DNA of 64,000 nucleotides, taken from positions 4,886,649 to 4,950,648 of the forward strand of contig RPFO01000026.1 in assembly GCA_009746045.1 (NCBI GenBank), written 5' to 3'. Made by a program: the position numbers and the translations under genes. This DNA is from Mesostigma viride. Taxonomy: Eukaryota; Streptophyta; Mesostigmatophyceae; Mesostigmatales; Mesostigmataceae. Under the pieces are notes generated by a model. It was not told the DNA's origin and made no database searches. It saw nothing but the letters and a program-made list of their open reading frames with translations. This document shows positions 56,807 through 64,000 of the stretch, piece after piece. The stretch's first letter is position 1, and each line of letters opens with the position of its first letter.

Positions 56807-57094
56807 TTACCGTAAGATCTCTCCTAGTAATGGGTTGTTTTGTCGGTGAGCCTCGACCCTCTTGTCAAAGCTCGAGAGTGCCTTCAACCCAGCGTCCGCG
56901 AACCCCGCGATGTTGCTGAGCACCGGCGTGTTCCTCACGATTTCTCCTGGCACCCCTCCAAAAACGGCGTCCGCGGTCTTCAACAAAGCCTGTGCCGTGC
57001 GCGCGCCATGGCCGACCTTTCGAATAGCATCCCCCGCAGCATGGCCGACTTTACGAACGACAGAGGCGACCTTTCCGAAGACTCGATCAAACAT
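56807..57094 (-). CDS. Small basic, amphipathic virion-type protein
   Basis: 95 residues from ATG 57094, fitted between the capsid and penton-like genes with gaps of 28 bases and 1 base. It starts MFDRVFGKVASVVRKVGHAA and repeats KVGHxA(G/R) in a long amphipathic helix, followed by Ala/Gly-rich hydrophobic stretches (LLKTADAVFGGVPGEIV, LSNIAGFADAGLKAL) and a polar tail. Small basic amphipathic proteins of this sort occur in the capsid modules of Polintons and adenoviruses (core or membrane-lytic peptides). I infer a virion role from sequence character and position; no specific family is recognised. Confidence 0.55.
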   Translation of the reverse strand: MFDRVFGKVASVVRKVGHAAGDAIRKVGHGARTAQALLKTADAVFGGVPGEIVRNTPVLSNIAGFADAGLKALSSFDKRVEAHRQNNPLLGEILR

Positions 57095-57095
57095 T

Positions 57096-57923
57096 TCAAC
57101 TTTGATATGGTATAGGCTGAGAAAATTTGTCGTCTGGGTCCTTGAGCGCGACGTACTTCAAGACCCGCGATATCTTGCGGGCCTCTGAGCCGATCACTTT
57201 CTGCGGCGAGATGCGGAAGGCTAGCTGAGCAACCCAGTCGGTGTACACGTCTATCGGCTGGTCATCCTCGTCCAACAACCGCAACGAGATGGAAGTTGGC
57301 GACTCTCTCAAATGCTGCCACAGAGGCTGGTACGACATCCACACTATGGGCTCCAGGTACTGCGACATCACTGGCAGGACGGCAAGGAGCCCGCCATACT
57401 GGGCGCCCTGGGGGGAAGATACCACATTCCCGCGGACTAGGTCGGTGTACACGAACACGGAGCTCAACCGACCGTTTGTGGCAGGTCTGTTCGAAGTGAG
57501 AGACGTCGTGGATTGGTATGCTAGTGGGAGAAGGCCGAGTACCCTTCCTGCGTATTCAGAGACCTGGATGGAAAACGCATTGGGAGATGAAAAAGTGTAC
57601 TTGCTCTTCGCGCGATCGTATGTCACCGTCATCCAGGGTCGTGCACTCGTAGTGCGTTCTCAATGTTGGCCCTGTTCTCCAAACACGTGTATGAGCCGTG
57701 GGGGAGAAATATCTCATGGGTGTCTGATGTTACTTGTGTGGTGAAAAGGAACTTGTTATTTCTCGAAGTGATGTGCGCTTGCTCGTATGGGACTGAGAGT
57801 AACTCGAGACCCACGTCGTGGAAGTCGTCCAAAAGGCCCATGGGGATGTCCCACGTGGGAGCAGCCAAGTCACCCCTCGCCCTGTCAGCAGTTCTAAGGG
57901 TCAAAAGGATCGTCTCTGAACAT
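57096..57923 (-). pseudogene. Penton/minor capsid-like protein, split by an ATGA overlap
   Basis: Two consecutive frames read as one protein. The upstream part (best ATG at 57923, itself separated by a frame change from the long frame at 57904) contains FTTQVTSDTHEIFLPHGSYT and ENRANIENALR. It stops at TGA 57629-57631, whose bases overlap the ATG at 57632 of the second part: TVTYDRAKSKYTFSS, SVFVYTDLVRGNVVSS, YGGLLAVLPV, PIVWMSYQPLWQHLRES and SISLRLLDEDDQPIDVYTDW. The order 'I-x-x-G-x-Y ... IN/IEN-A ... strand ... LLRVLP-like ... PIW/VPL ... I-x-L-x-D-x-x-x-x-P ... V-x-L-x-F' is that of the single-jelly-roll penton proteins of Polintons and PLVs. It sits directly upstream of the capsid genes, as in those viruses. 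The ATGA overlap is either a mutation or a stop-restart arrangement. Confidence 0.65.
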
Positions 57924-57937
57924 GGTCTTTCATATGC

Positions 57938-58168
57938 TTAGCTCTCTACCATCAACTCCGATTTGATTTCGGGTCTATTCAGAACTACCACTTCGCCCTC
58001 TTTTGCGTCCTTGAAAGCGCGTTTGAGAGCGCGCTTTCCTTTCCCAGTCATAGGTTTCTTTCTACAATACAAAAACGCGGCCTCGATGAACTCTCGTGGC
58101 ATGCTAGGGTACAGTACCATCCACTGAGAAATCTCGATCAGGTCAGACTCTGTGAAAATTGGATCCAT
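57938..58168 (-). CDS. Small acidic/basic PLV-block protein, unknown
   Basis: 76 residues from ATG 58168, open, 14 bases upstream of the penton-like start. The N-terminal part is helical and hydrophobic (FTESDLIEISQWMVLYPSMP), the middle is Lys/Arg-rich (RKKPMTGKGKRALKRAFKDA) and the end acidic. AATATTAT and TAAAAAATATC lie within 45 bases upstream. Its place in a tight row of open same-strand frames argues that it is real. No family recognised. Confidence 0.5.
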   Translation of the reverse strand: MDPIFTESDLIEISQWMVLYPSMPREFIEAAFLYCRKKPMTGKGKRALKRAFKDAKEGEVVVLNRPEIKSELMVES

Positions 58169-58197
58169 TGCGTAATATTATCACACACAGATATTTT

Positions 58198-58941
58198 TTA
58201 GGCACGGATACCCGTAGCCATTCCCAAGGCAGCTAACCTGGCTGCTCTCAACCTCTCTCTTCCACCCGAGCCAACTACCACTGGCTCACCGCCCACCGTC
58301 CTGCCTTGGGGCCTTTTATGAATTCGGTTGATATGAGTCGTCCTTCCGCCTTGGCTTTTAAAGTCCCTCGTGCATCCAGGCTCGGTGCACGGAAACCGGG
58401 CAGGTCCGGTTCCGGTATCTGATGTCAAAGGTGGCGCTGGCTCTCTAGGCACCGCGGTCTCACCGAAGACAAACATGGGATCCGTTCCCATTTCCGCCGT
58501 CTCCTTCCTCCCACTCGCACCACCTCGGTATATCTTCAACCTTCTACCGACCCTGAGACCTGTTGCTCTAGCGGGAGCTGCCGGTGGCGCCACTACAACC
58601 GGCTCATCGGGTGTTGTAGCAGCTGCCGTCGTCGCGCCGCCAGCCGCGGTTGCTGGTGTGGCGACGCTTACGCCACCTCCTAATGAGTTGTCGATTGGCA
58701 TCATCGGGACGCGAACCGGTTGCGCGACGTTGGACAGGGCCGCCAACAGAATCGCGTCTCTGAACCCGCGAGCTTCCGCTACTTTCCCCTTGGCAGCGGG
58801 AGCTCTGTGTGGTCGCGAGTTGATTACGATCGTGTTCTTGACGGAATTGGAGGACCTAGAGGAGACTCTTGTGGACGTCGTAGTGGTAGGCGCGCGTTTT
58901 CGTCCTGAGCGTCTGCCGCGTTTTGTTTTCCTTGGTGGCAT
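58198..58941 (-). CDS. Basic protein with C2H2 zinc finger
   Basis: 247 residues from ATG 58941, open. The first 25 residues are strongly basic (PPRKTKRGRRSGRKRA), then Ser/Thr-rich. Residues 55-80 form a helix (GFRDAILLAALSNVAQPVRV), a long Ala/Pro/Thr linker follows, and residues 183-212 hold one classical C2H2 finger: Cys-x4-Cys-x12-His-x4-His in FPCTEPGCTRDFKSQGG ... HINRIHKR. The C-terminus is Gly/Arg-rich. Likely a DNA-binding protein of the virus, either a genome-condensing virion protein or a regulator. TAAAAATCTCTCGCATAAG lies just upstream. An antisense frame (58370-59062) is a shadow of its GC-rich codons. Confidence 0.65.
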   Translation of the reverse strand: MPPRKTKRGRRSGRKRAPTTTTSTRVSSRSSNSVKNTIVINSRPHRAPAAKGKVAEARGFRDAILLAALSNVAQPVRVPMMPIDNSLGGGVSVATPATAAGGATTAAATTPDEPVVVAPPAAPARATGLRVGRRLKIYRGGASGRKETAEMGTDPMFVFGETAVPREPAPPLTSDTGTGPARFPCTEPGCTRDFKSQGGRTTHINRIHKRPQGRTVGGEPVVVGSGGRERLRAARLAALGMATGIRA

Positions 58942-58962
58942 GTTTACTTATGCGAGAGATTT

Positions 58963-59711
58963 TTATGCGCTCGTCCACGTGATCGTCTTCGAGACAGCCG
59001 TTGCGGCGGTCCCAGCTCGGGATTTGCAGAAGTTGTTGGATAGTGTGATAGGGGCAGAGTAGCCAGTTGGTGGGATCCGGTTTAAATGTAGCAGGATTTG
59101 GAACTTGCCATCATCTTCTGTGTACCCGGGGACGACGGACCAATAAGGCGCGAATATCAGGAATGGGAGCCCGGTTCCCACTGCTTTTGCCTTCATTCGA
59201 TAAGGGTTAGAGAGGTCGAGGATCGTTGGTAAGGCACCCTTGAAATTGACGCGAAGGTACACGTGCTCCAAGGACGTTGGCAAAGTGAGCTCGCTTTGGT
59301 TGGCTGGGTCGTGGAATGACAGCGTGGCCGTGGGGGTACCGTGCCATAGCTGAGGGATGAAGTAGTCGTACACAGGAGGCCGCAGACCGGGGATGGTGTG
59401 GGATATCCTCCGTGTCTCGTTGATGTCAGTGAACTGGGCGACGTCCAACCCATGAGTTGTGCCTATTAGCACCAATGCGTTGTCATAATACCCACACACG
59501 CTCGTATCGAGGACAAGAGCACCGGGTCCAGAAAGAGTGGGACTGAGCATAGTGGCAAATGTGACCGTTGCAAGGTGAGTGAGCCCACCAACGACTGGTA
59601 CAAACGTGTTTGCGAGGGTGGACGTGATGGTTACCGTGTTTGTCCCTGGGGTGAAGACATTTGTACCCCCTGCCCACAGTTGAATGAGAGTTTACCACCG
59701 AGGGAATCCAT
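58963..59711 (-). pseudogene. Beta-rich PLV-block protein, one frame break
   Basis: ATG at 59711 (MDSLGG), then a one-base shift within about 20 bases (GGTAAACTC) to TLIQLWAGGTNVFTPGTNTV and an open frame to 58963. The protein is dominated by short strands and turns (VTITSTLANTFVPVVGGLTH, GALVLDTSVCGYYDNALVLI, TPTATLSFHDPANQSEL, HVYLRVNFKGALPTILDLS), ending in KTITWTSA. About 240 residues. The composition resembles capsid or fibre proteins, but no motif identifies it. CATTATAATAAAGG lies about 30 bases upstream. Confidence 0.5.
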
Positions 59712-60282
59712 GGCTCTTGCAGGAAAGTTGCCTTTATTATAATGAGCAAACACAGACGTAAGTCACGTCAGGTCCGAGACTGCACGTAGCACAGACGACA
59801 GGGTCGTTATGCCAAGAGAGCGTGCACGCAAGAGCTAGCGTCCCGGTGCGACCAAGTCACACATATAGCTTGCTAGGGACGCGTCCAAGTATTCAGCTGC
59901 ACTGTCACAGCTGAACTGTCAATCAATTGATTACACAGACTCTGGCACGCCTTTGGCGCGCAGATCTATCAATTGTCCATACGGCTAGTCCTGTGGACCT
60001 ATCCGTACACTACTCAGCATCAATTGTCTCATAGGTCCTGGCGCGCTACAGTGCGCCTACCTATCAATTGACCATCAAGTCCTGTACAAGTCCTGTCAAC
60101 GTCCTGCGGACTATCAAAGTGACACTTGTACATCCTGTGTCCGTACGCGCCCACAGTGGCGCGCCGGGTACTGTCGGCACAGCCTAGGAAACGTCATAAC
60201 TTTTACGTTCCTTAACCAAATGAGGCGTTCAAGGTGCCGTTGGAAAGAGCGTAACAATCTCTATCCATCTAACGTAAATCCT
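59712..60282. other. Non-coding gap with TCAATTG and GGCGCGC repeats
   Basis: Separates the two halves of the viral block. It contains five TCAATTG words (ATCAATTGATT, TATCAATTGTCC, CATCAATTGTCT, TATCAATTGACC and one more), several GTCCTG words and three GGCGCGC-type sites (59958, 60041, 60160 regions). No frame is open through it. It may be a promoter/origin region or the junction of two original viral segments. Confidence 0.6.
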
Positions 60283-61533
60283 TTACGTTAACTCCCACTC
60301 CGCTCCAAAGATACATGTAACCTGCCCGGCAACATTGCTCACTTTTGTCGGGTCGAACCCCATGACAACGCTGAACTTCTTAATGGCTTGACGGGCTGGA
60401 AGTACTCCATAGAGTTGGACAGGGTACGTCACGAGTTGCGCCTCATAAGACGTTGTTGGGCACTTGACCACTGTGTGAATCATGCTTTCATCTGTCAACG
60501 TGAGCTCCTTGAACCATAGATTGGTAGCTCCAGGCACTGGCTTTGTTACGGAATACTTGCCGAAGATGGAACAGTTCTGCCCCGCGGTGCCCCGGTGTCG
60601 TAGTTGAATCACATCTCCTCCCTTTGTACAGGTCCCGGAGGGGTTATTCGTGAAGATGGAATCTAGCTCAACACCCGTGAGATCGTCTTCGATGTTCGCT
60701 ATTTCAATGGCGTGGTATTCTCCTGACAGGTGCATAACTGGCCGTAGGGGCATTGGCACGTATGGATCAATGATATCTGTTGGCGTGGATGTGAAAATCC
60801 CGGCGCTGTTTGAGATTTTTGTCATCTGACTCATCCTAGTCGGGAGTGTCTTGGCTATATACCTCTCGACTATTCCGTCAGACCGTCGTCGAAACGCAAC
60901 CCAGTAACTCAACTGCTGCCTCCACGAGCTATTGAGTGTGTATCGCACTCTTGCCTTGAGGTTGTCATACAGGTCGAGAGCATAGTCGGAGTGGTGAAGG
61001 TTGACCCCAAGCATGGCCCAATGGGTCGTTTGAGCGTTTCTCCAATTTTAGTGTCCGTCCGTAACGGCCGGATGATACTTTCCAGATAAACTCATCGTGT
61101 TCTCAGCAAATGACACAAAAGCGTCATTGCTTCCAAGATACATGCGAAAACACATGCAGAACGGACCGTCTATTAACTCGTTCGCAAAAACGACACACTT
61201 TGATGGTCGAGCCGGCGTGACTGTTTTTATCAAATAAAAGCTCGTGGGGTCATTCGGTTCAAAGTAGTACTTCGATGACTCTGCCTGAGAAGTCGTGAAG
61301 ATATTACGAGAAAGGACGTCTAAACTGCGAAGGGTGTCATGAGTCCCTTCTACTGTCGCGTTCTCCCCAGAGAGGTTGGGGTAGTCTCTTGGGCATGTGA
61401 AGCTGTAATAAATGTCCGTATTAGCGCTTTCGTGGTCGGTTGGTGTGTACGTGAAATAGTTAATCCCTGACAAGGTTGCCTTGACACCCCCCTCTATATG
61501 CAAGTTGAAACTGACTGGGTTTTCGAGGTTCAT
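60283..61533 (-). pseudogene. Large beta-rich protein, C-terminal part, in-frame stop
   Basis: One frame of 416 codons from ATG 61533 to 60283 interrupted once, by TAA at 61048-61050; the following codons (NWRNAQTTHWAM...) continue without frame change into MLGVNLHHSDYALDLYDNLK. Strand-rich throughout: GVKATLSGINYFTYTPT, RPSKCVVFANELIDGPFCMC, VPMPLRPVMHLSGEYHAIEI, GQVTCIFGAEWELT at the end. Its ATG overlaps the stop of the upstream part (ATGA at 61530-61533). Probably the second half of one large structural protein with the next entry. No family recognised. Confidence 0.5.
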
Positions 61534-62690
61534 CCCCCACCCAACGACAGGGTCCGCGCCAGTGCTGTAATTGCTATCCTCATTGGATTCGCGTATGATA
61601 CGAACTTGCTCTTTGATCGTATCCCACTAGAGGTTGTAGAAAGTTTCGAGACACCTACCATGACCCCCGCCTTCCTAGTCGTAAACGAGGTAATGGTAGA
61701 GTCATCGAAGAGGTCTAGCTCGTAACTCAGCCATTTTCCCGTGTCGGTACTTGTCAAGTTGGTAACTAGAGCATCCTCACCACGCAGTCCTCCGTTCACA
61801 GATAGCGTGAACCCGCCAATCGTCGGAGAGGCCTCTGTGAGTCGAACGTTGTTGATGTACCATCGCAAAGGTAGTTTTCTCAGGTAGGCGCTAGGGACGC
61901 AATCTTTGATGCCTTGTACTATCGAAAGCCCGGGGATGCATTCATACGTCTGAAAAGGGTAGGTGACTACTAGCCAAGTGACAGCGTTCAATGCATCGAT
62001 CCTGCCAATTCTCCAGCTAGAGAGTTTTGCATAGGATCGGGTTATTGTGAAAGAACGCCCGGTTAGCGCGGCAGGGCGGTTGTGGTCTCTCATGGTGGAA
62101 AACGAGATTTGCTCGACTAGCAAAGGCCGCTACCCGAAAATTGCGTCCCGCCATATCCAAAATACAGGTCCTTGAAATACGGGTATCCGACATCTGGGTT
62201 AACCAAGTTGTTCCCCGCTGCATAAAATGAGGACTGGTAGTCTCTCGCGACAAAATCGCAAATTCCGCTCACTTCTCCGCTGTTGACGATGTATGGCAAC
62301 TCAACATGCACGTCTTGGTCATTGATGACGCTAAAGGCATTGTCATGAGAAGCCGTCGTTCCATCTTCATGCATAATGTATGACAAATGGCGCGTTTGGA
62401 TTTGTCAGAGTAGTATAGCCGATACCCAAGTTGTCGAACAGAAAGTCTAGCTGTGTGCGGGTCGGTATTCGATGGCCTGGGTCTTGGAGCGTATCAGCGT
62501 CAAAATGGAATGACATGACCCCATTGCTCGGTGTCTCGATGTCTATGAAGCTGCTTTTTACGTACATGTTTTCGAATATGGCTTGGTCTTTAAATGTTGC
62601 GTGCCCGACCCTTGGAACGGGCGCAACAATGGAATAAATTATGTATTTTGGCTTGTTGTCATAGTCCGTAGGACTTTGGGACTCATTTCG
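61530..62690 (-). pseudogene. Large beta-rich protein, N-terminal part, frame-broken
   Basis: Coding character is continuous over three frames. 62690-62386 reads DNKPKYIIYSIVAPVPRVGH, SSFIDIETPSNGVMSFHFDA and LFDNLGIGYTTLT; 62386-62117 continues with SYIMHEDGTTASHDNAFSVI, VHVELPYIVNSGEVSG and KDLYFGYGGTQFSGSG; 62123-61530 with SFTITRSYAKLSSWRIGRID, RWYINNVRLTEASPT and KWLSYELDLFDDSTIT. The two internal joins lack an ATG, so they are frame breaks, not gene starts. The true start is uncertain: an ATG near 62680 lies in a different frame. With the entry downstream this would be a protein of about 800 residues, the largest in the block, perhaps a fibre, turret or second capsid-type protein. Confidence 0.5.
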
Positions 62691-62806
62691 GGACGTAATT
62701 TGGGAATTGTCCCTTGGTCAGGACTTTTGTATGGAACTATGATAGTTTGTGTGATTCGGACTAGTTATTTTGGGCCTAGGTTGATGTATGAGATCTTCTA
62801 GGGGCC

Positions 62807-63017
62807 GGCGCAGTCGCGCCGCGCTGCGTACTTTACAGCCGGTTAAGATCTTGTATTCATGCGTGGATTCTGTAGGTGAGGGTCGATGTCGACCCGAGGA
62901 TCTTGTGTGGACTGCATGTTTCGGAGTTCTCTGGAAGGTCGGCGCCATGTCGGCGCCTCTTGCCAGCTTGGTGGCAGACCTAGGTGAAATTGGTCCGAGG
63001 ACGAGAGTCTCGTCCTC
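62807..63017. repeat. Row of five perfect short hairpins
   Basis: GGCGCAGTCGCGCC (62807), GGGTCGATGTCGACCC (62880), GGCGCCATGTCGGCGCC (62941), TGCCAGCTTGGTGGCA (62961) and GAGGACGAGAGTCTCGTCCTC (62997): five stems of 5-9 bp with 2-6-base loops in 211 bases, next to the outer end of the viral block. Frames through it on either strand are not convincing. Confidence 0.75.
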
Positions 63018-64000
63018 TTGGTTCGGAATAAAGTGTGTGTTATCACCTGTCTGAACCTGGGGCATATATTCCAACTGCATTTGGTAGCTCCATCCTAAAT
63101 GTGGATTGTGTAGATTAATGCAATATTAATCACCGCGAGCCGTAACAGGCCTAAAGCCACGCCTGTTCCGTTAATCCCACTCCCAAAGAGTGGTCGTGGT
63201 TAGCCAAGAAGCCGGTGACAACCTACCTTAACAATAGGATCTTTCGCACGACCCGGATGGGTTCGTTACACTGGTTATCGGAGGTTAGGTTAGGGTGGTT
63301 TTACAGGGCGGCCCAAAGCCGTGTTTAGCTTAGCGCAGGCCCAGAGCCGACCGGCATCATCCCGCCCAGCATCGGCGGTTGCCAGATCCCGGGGACGCTC
63401 AGGACAGCTACAGCCACAGCCGGCACGCCATCCAAGACCTCTTAACCCTTTGAGGGGTGTCATAGGACGCTAGACGTCCATGCAAGTGGTAAGAATTCCC
63501 TGATTTCCTTCTTGCCCCCCCCCTGTCTTACCCACGCGCGTAGAAACGGGGTTTTTGTTCTTTGTCGTAATCCGTTTTCATGTCTGTAAACGTTTGTGAG
63601 CGGGTTGTCCCAAAGACAGCCCTCGTGAGCCGTGGGTGGACCCCCAAAGGGCAACGCTGCCTACGGCTCGAGGGTAGTCACCGGCTGGCCGTTGCCTAAC
63701 TGTGTTGCCGGTGGCTGGACCTCAACGTCTTTCGTACTGTTTGTGAACGTTTCGTTTCTGCCTTGTGTTTCTCTCTCGCTGTGAGCACGTCACCTGCACG
63801 TAGAGGTATCCTGGGTGGGCTTTCCTCCCTTTCTTTCCCCTTCCTGCATTGCATGCTTGAATACCGTGTGATATTGCTTTACACCTAATCGGTAGTTCAT
63901 GGGAACCTCCCGCAGCAGACGTAATAATGAAGGAGGATATAGACGTATTAATCAAGGAGGTAGATCCCAATACCTATACTATGCAGTAGCACACGACGGG
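63018..64000. other. Structured non-coding end of window
   Basis: Further hairpins (AACAGGC...GCCTGTT at 63144-63167; CCACTC...GAGTGG at 63177-63193) and GC-rich sequence without a convincing frame. The style resembles a retroelement leader or structured RNA, but no coding region follows within the window, so it cannot be assigned. Confidence 0.4.

Noticed and set aside
58370-59062. 230-residue plus-strand frame
   Set aside because: Antisense shadow of the zinc-finger gene.
61048-61050. In-frame TAA as evidence of a TAA=Gln genetic code (known in some ulvophyte algae)
   Set aside because: It is a single case; other genes end cleanly at TAA or TAG and the remaining breaks are frame shifts.
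62718-63080. 120-residue minus-strand frame upstream of the large viral protein
   Set aside because: Covers the row of hairpins, is Arg/Pro/Ser-biased and has no motif; hairpin-driven composition is the simpler explanation.

Overview
The window is eukaryotic nuclear DNA that is almost entirely mobile and virus-derived. I see no confident host gene, rRNA, tRNA or CRISPR array. A green alga (Chlorophyta) is the best guess. The first pointer is retroelements with split direct repeats, some coding for a tyrosine recombinase, which resemble the PAT/Kangaroo/TOC1 elements known from Chlamydomonas and Volvox. The second is a short interstitial run of CCCTAAA, a plant/algal-type telomere unit. The third is a Polinton-like-virus (PLV) type capsid module, common in algal genomes. 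The species cannot be named from the sequence.

Layout. 1-4.3 kb: no gene, a C-rich tract and a perfect 43-bp hairpin. 4.3-11.2 kb: an autonomous-type but broken tyrosine-recombinase retrotransposon (F1: gag, RT-RNase H, recombinase) with A1-ORFs-B1-A2-B2 repeats, its B2 repeat split by a hAT-like transposon with an exact 8-bp target duplication. 13.7-14.35 kb: an internally deleted F1 copy, directly abutted by F2 (14.35-16.56 kb), a non-autonomous element of the same architecture. 18.8-21.8 kb: F3, a third such element, carrying a MITE in its A2 repeat. 21.8-24.1 kb: a small non-coding LTR element. 24.3-26.5 kb: a LINE remnant whose ORF1 is fused in frame to a reverse transcriptase. 27.2-31.2, 35.8-37.5 and 38.4-40.1 kb: about 1.7-kb TTAA-flanked non-autonomous elements, one nested inside another, with a diverged inverted relative at 49.5-50.5 kb. 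41.8-44.7 kb: a nearly complete piggyBac element with a decayed transposase. 51.8-52.4 kb: a tandem array of 110-bp units, each holding a TATA-containing hairpin.

52.7-62.7 kb is the most notable part: a minus-strand block of about ten genes that looks like the virion-structure half of an endogenous PLV. It holds a double-jelly-roll-like major capsid protein, a likely penton/minor capsid protein, a small basic virion-type peptide, a C2H2 zinc-finger basic protein, an Ig-like plus LamG/lectin-like surface protein, and two long beta-rich proteins of unknown function. No packaging ATPase, protease, DNA polymerase, helicase or integrase is visible, so the element is partial or continues past the window. 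Most of its genes carry one-base frame breaks, while the capsid and zinc-finger genes are open. 62.8-64 kb holds a series of perfect hairpins and no gene.

Single-base frame breaks occur in every old coding element (F1, LINE, piggyBac, PLV). Either this is neutral decay of silent DNA or some are uncorrected indels in a long-read assembly; the window alone cannot separate the two.
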